The position numbers and the translations under genes were made by a program. From NCBI GenBank assembly GCA_034406715.1, contig CP137873.1, forward strand, positions 372,001-436,000: a DNA stretch of 64,000 nucleotides, read 5' to 3'. The notes beneath the pieces are model-generated. The model was given only the letters and a program-made list of their open reading frames with translations, was not told where the DNA came from and ran no database searches. This DNA is from Rhodotorula mucilaginosa (Eukaryota > Basidiomycota > Microbotryomycetes > Sporidiobolales > Sporidiobolaceae). Positions within the stretch are counted from its first letter, which is position 1. The number at the start of each line of letters is the position of its first letter. This document shows positions 26,412 through 38,279 of this stretch, piece by piece.

Positions 26412-26968
26412 AGTTTCGTCTCCTTGTCATTTCAGCCGATCATGAACGAAACAACCTCACGGTCCGGCGAGCCGGAGAGGAGATCGAATTTAGCCTCTCG
26501 CAGTACAAGAATGAGATACGTCTCTACATGGATTCGACGTACATTTGCGGACCGACAGGTCGCTGGCGCTTTTGAGCGCTCGAGCGCCTGAAATCGCGCA
26601 GTTTGGGAGCGGGGAATCATCGAGAAGCAGGTCACAGATGTTCTCGCTCTTGCACCTAGGCATGGCCGGTCTGCGGTGGAGCAGGAGGCTGGTGAGCGGG
26701 AGAATGTATTCGCGCGCGCTTTCAAGGGACGCTTGCACACCAGAGTCCACGCCGAGTCGGGCTCTCCAGACTCTTGGTTGGGGCTCAGGGGATTGAACTT
26801 CATCCTGAATCCCTGGTCCGACCACTCCGGTCGCGGTCCGGGAGGTTACGAGGAAAGTGGCGAGGACGAGCTAAAACTGACGACACTTGCGACGCATGCT
26901 CTCAGCTTCCTCCCTCTCACACGCACTCGGTCGCACCCACTTCGCTTTCAAGTGCACGTTCCAATCTC
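26412..26968. other. Intergenic, no gene seen
   Basis: This is the 3' flank of the CocE gene and promoter of the small orphan at 26969. Open frames here overlap one another on both strands and none has a domain. Confidence 0.45.
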
Positions 26969-27355
26969 ATGACGGACAACCCGACCGATCCCAGCAACCT
27001 GCGCACTCAGGAGGAGGTGTCAGCCGTCAGTCATCCCGAACTTCCCACGCCCGGTCATCGGAGCTGAGCAGTCTTCTCCTTCCACATACAGTACCTCATG
27101 AAGCACGGGATCGGTCCCATCGAGTCAAGGCGGCATCTGGAGGTGGTTCCGGACATCAAGGCCGACTTGGACGAGGCGTTTCGGCAGATCCGCGAGGAAC
27201 AGCGCCGCGAGGAACTTTCGGCGGCGAACGAGGTCGGCACCGGGTACGCATTGCTCTTTAAAGGACCGCCCCTTTCCCATCACCTCATTGCGCCCTTGGC
27301 CCATACGTCCGGGCTATGTTGCGCTTACGTTCGCAGTCGGCGTGGGTGGAGATGA
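26969..27355 (+). CDS. Small hypothetical protein, 3' end uncertain
   Basis: I do not recognise this gene. A 48-nt first exon (26969-27016) joins through a good intron to an exon at 27092 encoding a charged, probably helical segment (IKADLDEAFRQIREEQRREE). The 3' end is ambiguous. Unspliced, the frame stops at 27353-27355. Splicing with donor GTACGC at 27244 and the acceptor at 27337-27338 gives nearly the same end. An alternative weak donor after 27231 would lead to a basic tail stopping at 27421-27423. The product would be about 90-130 residues with no signal peptide or membrane segment evident in the first two exons. It could be a small mitochondrial or coiled-coil protein, but nothing proves this. 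Confidence 0.5.
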
Positions 27356-27423
27356 GGAGGGCGCAGCGTGGCGAGCATGTCGACTGGAGGAAGGCGGAGG
27401 CTGACTTTTCGAGTCCGGTGTAG

Positions 27424-28579
27424 GCATGACCAGCAAGACATCAGCATACAGCATACCGGCGATGGTGCAGACGAGCCGAGCGGATCGCAACCGGAGGCGA
27501 CTCGGGCGCCTTGTCTCGCTCGCTCCTGAGGCGAGGGAATAAGAGGAAATGGAGAGAGGGAGGTCAAAGATGTCAGATCGTATAGGGTTTGGGCTGATCA
27601 GCCGGAGGCCGATCGTGCTGCCGCTTTGCGAGTCTAGGACCCGCGGCCGGGCGCAAAGCTAGGGGAGGAACGAACAGGGAGGTGGGCGGGACAACAACGA
27701 TGCTGCGGTCTGGGGAGGCGGGTGGGCTCGCAAAGCGCTGTGAAAGCTCTAGCAAGAGTCTCGACTTGCGCGTTGGCTGCTGCAGCCGAAGCGCCAAAAT
27801 CTGTCGAGCGAAAGCGAGAGGTTCGCTTCGAGCGAGTCGTCGCCAGCTAAGTCCAAACTGCCAATGTCAGTCCCTCGCGAGGGGGCGCGTCCATACTAGG
27901 GAAATTGTATGACTATATTCTAAACCGTGCGCTGGCATCGTTAGGCGCCCCGGCGGGCTGCTCGATACCTCGCCAGCCCTCTGCACTCCTCGACGTCGTC
28001 GACTTCGGTTTCACTCGTCGAGCCTTCCGGTCCGGGCACACTCTCTCTCGCGCCGAGCACCAGCTGCAAGTCACACGCGTATCACGAGCGAGCGGCGTGA
28101 GCGCAGTATTGTGAAACGCAGTCCATTCGCTGATCAGACCTAACGCGCCCTTCCAGCTTCGACCCAGTCGCCGCAAAGCGAACATCCTCAACTCCCCGAC
28201 GCGGAACTGCGCTCTACGCTGCCGAAGAAAACGCTCCACTGATGGCCGAGGACTCGGACGAGCCACTCGCAGAGCGCGCGCATGACGAGACGTGCCCACC
28301 TTGTCGTCGGAGGGGCGGATGGAAGACGAGACGCGCTTGGTTACGGAGCGCGGGGACAGCATCAATGCAGGACGGTAAGGGCAGTGTAATACGACAGTGC
28401 ATAATTCGACTCTCAGCACAGGAGAAATCGACGGTTTCCCCGCGGTCTCCCTCCCACCTTGCTCCCACCCCTGATCGTGGCGGAAGCTGGCCATTCACCG
28501 CCTTTGCTTTCACATTTGACGCCAGCAAAGCCTGCTAGCGCTTCAACGAGAAACACGCAATCGAAGCCAGCATACGACT
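27424..28579. other. Intergenic, no gene seen
   Basis: More than 1.1 kb lacks any frame with recognisable domain content. It carries the 3' flank of the small orphan and the promoter of the dioxygenase. No repeats, RNA gene or clear regulatory motif were noticed. Confidence 0.45.
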
Positions 28580-29791
28580 ATGGCAAAGCACCCGACTCCG
28601 GTACGGCCGTTCTCAGATGCGAGCGAGAGTCGCTTTGCGCTGACTTTCTTTTGTCGCGATGGCAGGTGATTCTGTGCTCGCACGGTTCGACCATGATGCT
28701 TGGCGAGGACAGCACCGCCGGCCGCTACTGGGAAGAAGTCGGCAAAGAAGCTCTGAAGCGAGGAGTGAAGGGCGTTGTCTTTATGGGAGCGCATTGGGAA
28801 GTTGGCGGCGCCGGAGTCGAGATCGCGTCGAACCCGGGGAAGGACGCCGTCGTCAAGCAGCCCGTCGCGTGGGTCACGCCGGACAAGTATGTTGACTACG
28901 AGGTGAGTCTGTTTCTGTGGGCGGTCATCCGCAGTCTCTTCCTGGACCGGCGATCGGAAGGGCGCTCGCTCACCTTTGCAACCGCAGATCAACTCGTCTC
29001 CGGAGCTGGCGGAACGGGTCCAAGGTCTTCTTACCGATGCGGGTATCGAGGCTAAACTGAAGCCGGACCTCGAGTGGAGTGCGTCGTCGTGACCCTGAGG
29101 GGAGCAAGCTGTGCTCGTGTGCTGACAGTTTGCCACTCGCCAGTTCACGACACTTTCCTCGTCCTCAACTGGATGTTCCCGAAGAGTTCGCCGCCCGTCA
29201 CCGTCATTTCTACCAACTCTTACTACGACCCGCAGCTCCATGTCGCCATCGGAGCGGCTGTCCGACCGCTTCGCTTCGAGGACATCCTCGTCATCGGTAC
29301 CGGCGGAGCAGTTCATAACCTGTACCGGAACGCCTGGTCCAACATCATTCTGTACCGCGACAACTTTGCTCAGACCAAGCCCCCTCAGCAATGGGCTCTC
29401 GACTTCCGCAACGAAGCTCTCGACGCCTTTACCAAGAACACGGTAAATCTTCCCTTCCTTTCCTTTTTCACCTTGTGGCGCCGTTGCTCACTCTACTTGA
29501 TCTCAGGGACCTGCTCTGCGGCGTGCAGCTATGCGACTGATGCGGCACCCGCTCTTCCGAGATGCGCATGGAACGGACGACCATTACGCGCCGTGCCTCT
29601 TCGTCGCTGGAGCAGCCGGCGACGAAGACGACGTCGGGACCAAGAACACTTCGCCCGCCGAGGTTTGGGAACTCGAGCAGATGTGCAACGTGAGTACGGA
29701 ACCCCGTGTACCAAGTCGCGCTTAAAAGGCTGATCTCGCTTCCTCGTAGACCCAATTCCAATTCGGAGAATGGGCACCGCTCAAGGCGTAA
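28580..29791 (+). CDS. Extradiol ring-cleavage dioxygenase, LigB/DODA type
   Basis: This is a metal-dependent class III extradiol dioxygenase of the DOPA-4,5-dioxygenase-like group, 290 residues. Exons 28580-28600, 28666-28902, 28988-29078, 29144-29442, 29507-29689 and 29750-29791 sum to 291 codons. The first exon is only 21 nt and supplies MAKHPTP. Splicing then gives VILCSHGSTMMLG, the first metal-His region. Further His residues are in GAHWEV, IHDTF and TGGAVHNLY, and the C-terminal GTDDHYAPCLFVAGAAGD matches the family signature. It should open catecholic rings. The true substrate could be DOPA, a catechol or an aromatic breakdown product. No partner gene adjoins it. Confidence 0.9.
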
Positions 29792-30066
29792 ATTGTAATT
29801 TGGGTAGCCGGTTGTACTAGTTGTATACACTCTCTTACTCTAGCACAATATCAGGCACCTCTCCTGTGCGAGTTTGCAGTTTGAGTCGCGGAAAAATAGG
29901 AAATCTCCATCTCGTCTTCACGAGCCCAAGCTTGAAGGGTTGTTGCGCGGCCCTCGAACCGGCACGTAGACTGTAGGCTCTCCGGCGTCGGAAAACTCCT
30001 GCTAATACATCGACGCAGAATGCCTATGACGGTATCAAAATGCACTGCAGGAGAACGGGTGCGAAG

Positions 30067-31887
30067 CTAAACAGCCGAACGGGAGAACAAGAAACGCCGC
30101 GCCAGAGACCAAAGGCCGTATCCGGTCGTGCCGAGGACCAGGCTCAAGACGGTTCCGACCGTGAGGAAGACACCCTGGAGGAAGAAGACCCTCAGGATCG
30201 GGTGCGAGAACTTGGCACGCTTGAGAGACAAGGGCGATCTGGGCAGGAGGTTGGCGAGTTGAGCGCGGCGCGTCGGCGTGAAAGGCGCAAAGAACGTCGA
30301 CGACTCGACGGCGGCGGCGGCGGCCTTGGGCGCTGACACATAGACGACCTTCTTTTGGTATTTGTGAATATCCGTCGCGGCCCGCAGCGGATCATCTGGG
30401 GGAGGTCCGCGAAAGACTGTCAGCGAGACTTCGAAAGAACCGTGATGGCATTGGATCTCACACAGAGCACGCAGCGGTACGTCATTCGCGTACACAGCCG
30501 CTGCATCGGTCTCTTCCGCCAGGTATTCGAGAACCTCTGACTCGTCGGAAAAACAATAGAGGGCGTCGCTCTCCCTGCACGGCAGACGAGCGTCAACGAT
30601 GTGTCACGCGGAGTGACAAAACGTCGAAGCACACTCACAGAAGACCGAGATTATAGAGCGCATCCTCGTGCGATCCGAAGGTGGCGATCGAAACAACGGG
30701 ACCCTTCAGATTTCGCGACAGCAGATCCCTTCGAATTATGCGAAAAGCTGTCTCAGCGCCCTTGCCTCGGAGGTGAAGAGCAAAAACAGCGCAAGCGAGC
30801 TCACCTGCTCGGATTCTCGATGAAGGTCGGAGGGAAAGTAGAACCGGAAGATTTGGGGGCCACCGCGCCGCCGCACAACACGCGTCCGGTCCCCTTTTCC
30901 GTCTCGCGCCGAACATCGTCTGCGAGTTTCTGCGACGCGTCTGCGCCGAGGCACTTTGCCAAATCGGCCGAGAGCGACGGGTCTTGTCCGTAAGCGACTC
31001 GAACTTGGTCGAGTAGAGCGTCGATGAGCGCGCCGGCCGTCTCGTCGTGCACGAGGACGCGCGCGACAGATCCGGGGAGGCGACCGCCTGCGTGCGAGGC
31101 ACCACGGACGATGAGACGCGCTGCTTGCGCCAGGAGAGGAGACGAGGGGCGCAGCCGGTCGACGAGGACGGTCGCACCACTCGCGCCTGCTTGGGTGATG
31201 CGGCGGGAGACGACCACCGCCGGGCTGAAGCCCTGCTCGACCTCGGCGAGGGCGTCAAGGTCGGTGTCGGCGGTGAACAGGAACGCAGATCGATCGAGAC
31301 TCGCGGTGAGTCTGGTTTGGAGGAGCGACGCGAGGGTGGCAGGCAGATCCGACAGCTGGAAAGCGCGAGAGCAAGTCAGCCTACGAGCGTTCGTAAATCG
31401 GAGCTGTGAGTAGCTCACAGTACAGATGGCGGCGTTACTGGCCGCAATGGCGGTCGCGAGAGGCGCAAAGACGGAAAAGACGGGAGCAGCCGAGTCGGCG
31501 ACAATCGCGACGACCCCTTGGCCCTTCTCGATGACGCCCTCCTCGCGTAGCTGCGTCTCCTTGCGCTTTTTCCACTTGGTATAGTCGAGCTCGTCGAGGC
31601 CGAGCGCCTTGATATGCGCGAGCGTCTCGGCGAGTTCGATTTGCACTTCGATTTCGGCCAATCCGATTTCTTGCTGCACCGAAGCGACGAGTTCCTCGCG
31701 GTTCACCACGAGGAAATCTGCACGAAGAGAAGCATTAGAGAGGTGGATACGCGATGGCTTGCAGATATGGCTCACTGTAGAGCCTGACGAGTTGATCTTG
31801 CTGAAAGCGCGGAAAAGCTACCGTTCCGTCGGTGGCAGTGGTTCGGAGGGAGCGTAGGCGTCGTGCGAGCTGCTTGTCGTCGACCAT
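30067..31887 (-). CDS. Aldehyde-dehydrogenase-like protein lacking catalytic residues, C-terminal membrane anchor
   Basis: The protein follows the ALDH family 3 (Hfd1-like) layout. An N-terminal helical segment (exon 1 31887-31776) joins to NFLVVNREELVASV. Next come GVVAIVADSAAPVFSVFAPL (the GVVLIIxPWNYP region), FPPTFIENPS, and a C terminus with a hydrophobic helix (HPILRVFFLQGVFLTVGTVL) near the end, as in membrane-anchored fatty aldehyde dehydrogenases. The region that should read GQxC contains RGASHAGGRLPG, with no Cys. The ELGGK-like motif carrying the catalytic Glu reads GASGATVLV. It therefore looks like a pseudoenzyme. Splicing between about 31430 and 30500 has at least three introns that I did not all fix. 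Its start diverges from the small orphan at 32118. Confidence 0.75.
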
Positions 31888-32117
31888 ACTTGCTGGGCGG
31901 TGATGTGTGACACGCTGCTGTAGCGTTAAAGGTCGAGGGAGAAGAAGGGGTTCTGTTTCGGAACCGTGAAGATCTGCAGGTGGGAGACCCGCTTCCGGCG
32001 AGGCAGGGTCCGCCGCGAGCGCCGTCAAAGCCGCGTGAGTTGGAACCTCTTTCCAAGCCCCGCGAAGTATACTTTGACCCAAGTACACTCGACGAAGAAG
32101 ACGACGAGCAGCAAAGG

Positions 32118-32658
32118 ATGGCCAGCAACAGCACGTCAACGGCGACTGTCTCGGAAGGGGGGATCCCGACGCTCCTCCTGCGCGGAGATGCCGCTCGACA
32201 CCAAGCGGACTTGATCCACGGCCACGAAGCGCGCGCGCAGCAGCAGCAGCAGCAGAGGTCGACGACGAGGAGGCCGGACGGGTTGAGGAGCGACCGCGAA
32301 TATCACGAAGCGTGGACGGGAGGTGACCCCGGTGAGTCTCTTTCCTTTGTCGAGCGGGGTGGGGTACAGTCATCTTGAGCGGCTTGTTGTTGTTGAAGCA
32401 AGCAGAAAGCTGATTTTAGCCGTACTGTGAGTGAATGTAGAGGGTTGGCCCCAAGCGCGAGGAGTGCCGCCGTTCCGTCCGCTCCGCTCGAACGAAGCCT
32501 CGACACGACCACTCGGCGCCAGTACGCCCGAGCGAGTCTTCGTCACCGCCATGTTCACCGGCGTCTATGCCAACCACGTCATGCACGAAGTGTGGGCAAA
32601 CTCGGTCGGCCGATTCACCAAGAAGACTTTCGTGTACCCGATCGGCGGGCAGTTTTGA
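32118..32658 (+). CDS. Small hypothetical protein, N terminus uncertain
   Basis: I do not recognise this gene. Two exons, 32118-32331 and 32441-32658, give 143 residues from the first ATG in frame. The upstream frame stays open and protein-like (Pro/Arg-rich, then an acidic DPSTLDEEDDEQQR run) back to about 31911 without an ATG. A further 5' exon close to, or overlapping, the divergent ALDH-like gene is therefore possible. A Gln run is present at about 32240-32255. The C-terminal exon looks conserved in style (VFVTAMFTGVYANHVMHEVW, then a basic end), with no membrane helix or known domain. Confidence 0.5.
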
Positions 32659-32878
32659 TTGTTTGATCGGGTCGATGTGTTGTTCGTTTCTCCTTTTCCC
32701 GCGCTGGACCCCGCACGCGGTTCTGGATCATCTGTAAGAACAGGACTGCTTGTTACGACAACATTAAGGGCGGAGTAAGCACTGAAAGAAAGAGAGAGGG
32801 AGTAGGAAAAAGGGCTGCCGAGGGCAGACGCGCCGCAAGAAGAGTGAGTGCTGAGAAGAGAAGGGAAAGTGGGGACCT

Positions 32879-34081
32879 TCAGGCGCCAAACTGTTCGTCG
32901 CAGTCTGGCACGGCGCAGAGGACGATGGTCCCCGTGAAGGGTGTGTAGCTGAGCAGCGGACGATGGCCTTGTCGGTACGAGCTGCGGGCATTCCATGTAA
33001 AAAGGTCAGAGTCAGTCGCATCAAGCAGGGCGGCATGGCGTCGCATCATGCCGTCAAGCGGTGTCGTCCGACCGTCCGACCGACCCACTCACCCATGAGC
33101 AGCAAACGCCTCGCGCAATGGGGCGAGCACGGGCATCTCGATCCCCCAGCCACACCCCGGCTGGCCGTTTCGATGGCCTTGGCCGCTAGTACACCGGAGT
33201 CCGACATTTGCGTCGCCTCCGAGGGGAGCATCGGTCGCTCCGCAGGCGGGACAGAACGGCGAAGAGACGAGCGCGTGGTCAAAGGCGGCCAAGTCGTCAT
33301 CTGCGCGGTCGCCACCGCCATCGACTCCCGTGAGCGGTGACGAGCCAGTCTCGTCGGTCGCGGAGCCATAGTAATCTGGGAGCGAGTGCACGGGCGGTTC
33401 GTCCTCGAGCAGGACGTCGAGTGGCGGTTCTGCCGGCATTGCAGCGCAAGGTCAGGGCGACCGGGGTCTCGAGAACAGGTATCGAGGCTCCAGGGTGAAC
33501 TCACCTGGCTCCGTCATCATGTCGTCTTCGGGCTCCTCCTCTTCGAGTGGGAACCCTTGCTCGCTCGCCAACTCGTCAAGTTTGCGCTGTCGCCACTCAA
33601 ACTCGCGCCTGGCCTTTCGCATCTCGAGTTCGAGACCGACTTTTTCGTCGTCGTCAAACTCTTCCCATTCGCCGTCGACCCACCCTCCGGGTTCGTCCCG
33701 CACCGTGTCGCCGAGGAGGGGCAGGCCGCGCGAGGAATGCCTTCGGAGGACTTGGATCCTCGCGGCGCGCGAGTTTTCTTGGGCGGTCCTTCGAGTGCGG
33801 GTTGAGAGCGCAGAGGGGGACGAGCCGAACGGGGGCGGACTGCTGCTGCTCGAGGATGCGGACGCGTGAGGAGGAGGAGGAGGGCGGCGAGTCGAGAGTT
33901 GGGATTTGAACGCCGCCGCTCGCGGATTCGAATTCGGGCGGTCCCTTTCTCGTCGTTCTCGCTCTGCAGCACTTTTGGGAGTGGGAGAAGAGGGCAGCAT
34001 CGGGTCCGAAGATGGTGGCGGAGGCGACGACGAGGACGAGATGGAGAGCGGCGAAGGCAGGAAGGGCGCGTAGGCTGACAT
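32879..34081 (-). CDS. RPA-interacting-protein-like, RIP-type zinc finger
   Basis: Exons 34081-33505, 33429-33093 and 32981-32879 give 338 residues. The N-terminal half is disordered and Ser/Pro-rich. A charged helical stretch (EMRKARREFEWRQRKLDELA) follows, and then an acidic segment. The C terminus has spaced Cys pairs: CPAC, a long loop with CTSGQGH and PGCGWGIEMP, then TGTIVLCAVPDC near the end. This order matches the RPAIN zinc-finger region, whose animal member carries replication protein A into the nucleus. The assignment rests on this Cys pattern and the length of the loop, so a different treble-clef protein is possible. It shares a 278-base divergent promoter with Sin1. Confidence 0.6.
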
Positions 34082-34359
34082 GCTGCACCCTTTGATCCCA
34101 CCACCCAGGGCACTCTGTCTCTTGGTCTATAGCTGGTGTTTGGAAGGCGAGAGTCGGAGGATTCGCAGCTGCTTCCGCGCGAAAGAGCGACGACGACGAC
34201 GCGTCTGGCGAGTCTCTTGCACAAGACGCTTGCAGGCGAGGAGTGTAAAACGCACATCCGAGAATTGCTTGGCCTCGCCCCGTCACCGGATCCGACTCTC
34301 GGCGACTCGTGCTTCGAAGCAGTCAACTTCCCCCACTTTGCGAGTCGGCAGCAGGAGGC
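34082..34359. promoter_or_regulatory. Bidirectional promoter, RPAIN-like gene / Sin1
   Basis: The two divergent ATGs are 278 bases apart. A short open frame of 78 codons on the plus strand (34136-34372) fills most of it but has no domain, and I treat it as leader. Confidence 0.5.
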
Positions 34360-35155
34360 ATGTCCCTGTTGACCGACAGAGAGTGAGCTGAAATCCAGAC
34401 CCTACCCACGTAGAATGAGCACTGACTCGCCCTGCGCTCAGCCTCTTGCTGCACCAGTTCCAGCTCGCCTACATCCGCCATGTCCTCCCGAACCACGCAC
34501 CCTTGCACGCTACTTCTGCCGGAGCAGCAGCAGCTGCAGTCAATCCGTACAATCTGATCTCCTTCCCGACGCCGGAACAGCTCCGCTTCCAGTCCCCGTA
34601 CCTCGCAGCGTCCGAATCGACCGACCCCGAAAAGTTCCCCGAACTGCTCGCCAACTCGAGAGGGAGGCGCAGTCCACCGATCGCGCTCCAGATCGCACGC
34701 AGGGGAGGTATGCTGGGAGGCGACAGCAACAGTAGCGGGACCGTCACCCCAACGACGGCGGCAGTCGGCGGTGAAGAGGATCCGACCCATCGCGACAGGA
34801 GAAGGAGGAGGACAACCGGTCCAGGTCCCCTCGGCTACACGCAAACGATCGTCGGAAGGAACCCTGCCGCCTCGACCTCCTCTCTCGGCGGCGCAGGTAT
34901 GCGCGTCGACGGCGGTAAACCCGCAACCTGGACCGGAAAGGGCGTTCTCGACAGCAGCGCCACTACTCAGCAAGGCAATGACAACGTCGCCGGCATGCAA
35001 CTCCCGCCGGTGGTCGTCCATTCGCCGATCAAGACCCCTCGCGGCGGCGATATCACTGTGACGACAGACTCGGCGGCGCTCCCCGTGTTGCGCCCCGATG
35101 GGCCCGATTTCCTGCGATCGCCTCCCGAAGCTGGCGCGCTCGTCACACCTCCTGC

Positions 35156-35188
<33 letters not shown>

Positions 35189-37899
35189 CAACTCGACCAC
35201 ATCACCACCAGCACCCGAGGCAACCCCGCCAGCGGACGAGGATCCCGCCCGGTCCCGCCAGCAGTACTTGCACCGCATCTCTCGCGACACCTTCTCTTCG
35301 TCTTCTTACTCTTCCTCTCCCGCGGGCACCGGATTCGGAATCGCTGCGCCCCGCGATTCGTCGTCGACGATCTCGACCCCGTACGGGACCGGGATTGGCG
35401 CTGACGACGGCGGCGGGGGCCGTGGCGGCAGCAGAGCGAACCCGCTCGTTTCGTCCGTCTCGGACTCGAGTACTTCTTTCCTCGACACGCCGACTCGGCG
35501 CGATTCCGATTCACTCCCGGCAGCCAAAACTCCGGCGGCAGTCCCGTCACACCATGACCGCGCTGCCGCATCGACCGCTTCCGACGAGACTCCGCCCGCT
35601 GCTACAGCTCCCGTTCTGGCTCCGGCACCGGCACCGGTCTTTCAACTCCCCCCTGGTTTGCGAGTCAGAGAACGGCGACGAGTCAATATCCGCGGCGGGA
35701 TCCCTGGGCTCGTCGTACCGCCAGCGCCAGCGCCGGCGCCCGGACCTACGACCACCGATGCAGCACCACCACCACCACCAGCAGCAGGCGTTCCGCCGTC
35801 TCTGCCCCCTTTGAACGCGACTGCTCATCCGGAACAAGACGCTTCAGCGCAGAGTGGGCGAGAAGAGGGCGCCTCGACGACCGGACCAGGGCGAGATCAG
35901 CTTTCGGTTCCGGCTCCCGCTGCGCCCGTTCGACCAGGTCTGTCATCTCGGCGGTCTTCTCGCTCTTCGTCAATCAACGACGACGATTGGAGTCCCTCGT
36001 CGGCCCCGTCTGGGGGTCGAAAAACGCCGAGACAGCTGTTCCCGCCTCGGGCCGAATACATCACCGCTTCGCTGAACCGTCGACGACATGACGGAGGAGG
36101 AGGAGCAGCAGCAGCAGCAGCGGCAAAGTCGGGCTTGAGCCTCCTGCTCGGACCTGGAACGACCGCCGGAGGGGGTTCCGCCTCCTCGCGCCGCATGAAC
36201 CCGTTCTCGACCCTGTACGCGGCATGCGTGTCCCGCGCGTCGGACGCGGTCCGCCTCTCGCTCTACTTCCCACATGCCGCCTCGCACAAGGTTCAAGTCG
36301 GAGTGAAGAAAGACGTCACGGTCGAAGAAGTGATTGGGGTCGGATTGTGGGCGTATTGGGAGGACGAGAGCCTCGAACCGAAACTTGAGGTGGATGAGAG
36401 AGAGGCGAGGGAAGGGAGGGAGACGGTCAAGTGGAATTTGAGGATCGTCGAGGATGATGGAGAAGTCGACGAAGACTTTCCAGGTATGTTTTACGCCCAT
36501 CGCGGGATCTAATGCGTGCGAGACCTCGGCAGCTGACACCCCTCCGTCCATGGGAACTTTCTGCTGGGGTGTTTCGCGGCGACAGCTCTCGACAGGTTGC
36601 GGCAGCTGTCGGCCTTTTCATTTCACGAGTTCGCGATCGTCAAGGCTACTCCGCAACAGAGTGCGTGATCCCCGGCGTCTCTCCTTACACGAGGGGGAAA
36701 ACGGGCTACTGATTCCTCACATCTACCTTTGCCACAGTCGAGGACAACGCGGCAAAGCAGGCGACGATCACGCGTCGCCCTTCCCGCATCCTCGTTAACG
36801 CTCCTCCTGCTCTCCCGAGCGCGACTACATCCGACACAACTAGCGGCGGAGCAGGACCACCTCGCGCGAATGCAGCAGCAGTCCTGGCAGGGTCAGCGTT
36901 GGCCATCCCGATCGACCTCGTTATCCGCGCCCCAATCGTCGACAGTGCACCTCGGATCGAGCTCCAAGTCTCGTCCGACATGTACATCGTTGACGTGATC
37001 GAACTCGTCCTGCAGCGCCTCTCCCTGACGACGGAAACGGCGCACGATTTCGTCCTCGTCGTGCGACTCGCCGACGGTGACATGGTCGTTCCGCCGGATC
37101 GTACAGTCGAGAGCTTGGGAGAGCAGCACGTGCTTGAACTCGTGCCGAGGAGTGATGTCGGTCCAGCGGGATTACGTCGTTTTAGAACTCGAGACGAGCA
37201 GCCGGACGCAGCAGGCACTGGTACGCGGCAGATCTTCGCTTCCCGTCCGGCCGCAGCAGGTTACTCCGCACGTCTGTTATGTACTGACGCGGCAAACACG
37301 GGTTGTCACAGATACTCGTCCGGAACACGCGAGGGAAACCAGTCGGATACCGATCGCAGATTTGGCCGGCTTGTACGAGCGCTTTACGGTTCTCCGCAAA
37401 GTCCCACTCTCGCTCGGAGGTCGGCACGCTCGCGTGATCGCCATCGACGGAGACTAGTGAGTATTCTCTCTTGCAGTCGCGGACCCGGAGAAAGTTGGCG
37501 CCGCCCCGTCTTTGGCGCTCTCTTCCCCGCGCCACTCTGGAGGCCGTTCTCCCACTTCCAAGCTCTCCTACACGCCGCCAAGCTCCCCACTACTGCTCGC
37601 TAAGACTTTCCGTGCTTATCAACAGCCTCCACTTTATGCCGCCGGACGGCATGTCCGGGCGCACGACGTCTTTTCACGTGTCGAAACTGCGCGGCTGCAG
37701 CGTGAGTCGTCGCTCGGCAAACTCGTTCAAGATCGTCGTCAACACGAAGCGGTACGACTTTGAGACCGAGAGCCCGGAACGGGCGCGCGAAATCGTCGAG
37801 CGGATCAGACAAGCCGTCGAAGCCTGGCGAGTCGAACACAAGAATCCGCTCCTCATGCCGACAGGCTTTCCGAGCCAGAGTGCGCGGCTGCGGCGGTGA
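34360..37899 (+). CDS. SIN1: Sin1/Avo1, TORC2 subunit
   Basis: This is the scaffold subunit of TOR complex 2 that brings AGC kinases to Tor. Exons 34360-34382, 34442-36483, 36586-36660, 36738-37220, 37312-37456 and 37626-37899 sum to 1014 codons. A 23-nt exon supplies the start MSLLTDRDLLLHQFQLAYIR, the conserved Sin1 N terminus. Residues about 60-580 are low-complexity Ser/Pro/Thr/Ala, with poly-Thr from an ACA/CAA microsatellite near 35155-35190. CRIM follows at about 590-715 (VRLSLYFPHAASHKVQVGVK), a Ras-binding-like ubiquitin fold at about 768-840, and a C-terminal PH domain from about 890 (LYERFTVLRKVPLSLGG, FMPPDG, RYDFETESPERAREIVERI). Membrane recruitment via the PH domain is expected from the family. 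Confidence 0.92.
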
Positions 37900-38279
37900 A
37901 TGCGACTATCTCAGACAGTGTTCCGACACCTTTCGTACTACCGATGCCGTAGAATCTCTCTGTACGTGCCCCAGCATCCGGCCTCGGACGTCGAATTCTC
38001 CCTGACTGATCCTTCAGTGGTTCTCAGCTGCGCCTTATCCTTCCCTGCATACCACTTCCATCGAACCTGCGCAAGCCACATGATCAATGTTCTAGACCCC
38101 GGGGGCGCAGACTCTTCCCCCACCGCTCGAATTCTCTGCTTCCGGGCGGGCGGAGGTATCCGAGGATACCCACCTTCCCCGATCTCGCTCTCAATAAGAC
38201 GGGACCCCAGTGCTCCTCCGCCTGGAACTCCACATTCGCCTACACTCTTCACGTTATCCTCTCAACAAAGCGAGCATCA
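37900..38279. other. Intergenic: Sin1 3' flank and transporter promoter
   Basis: 380 bases with no gene seen. Both genes read rightward. No element is assigned. Confidence 0.5.

Noticed and set aside
35155-35190. ACA/CAA microsatellite as a mobile or regulatory repeat
   Set aside because: It lies inside the Sin1 coding region and simply encodes poly-Thr in a disordered segment.
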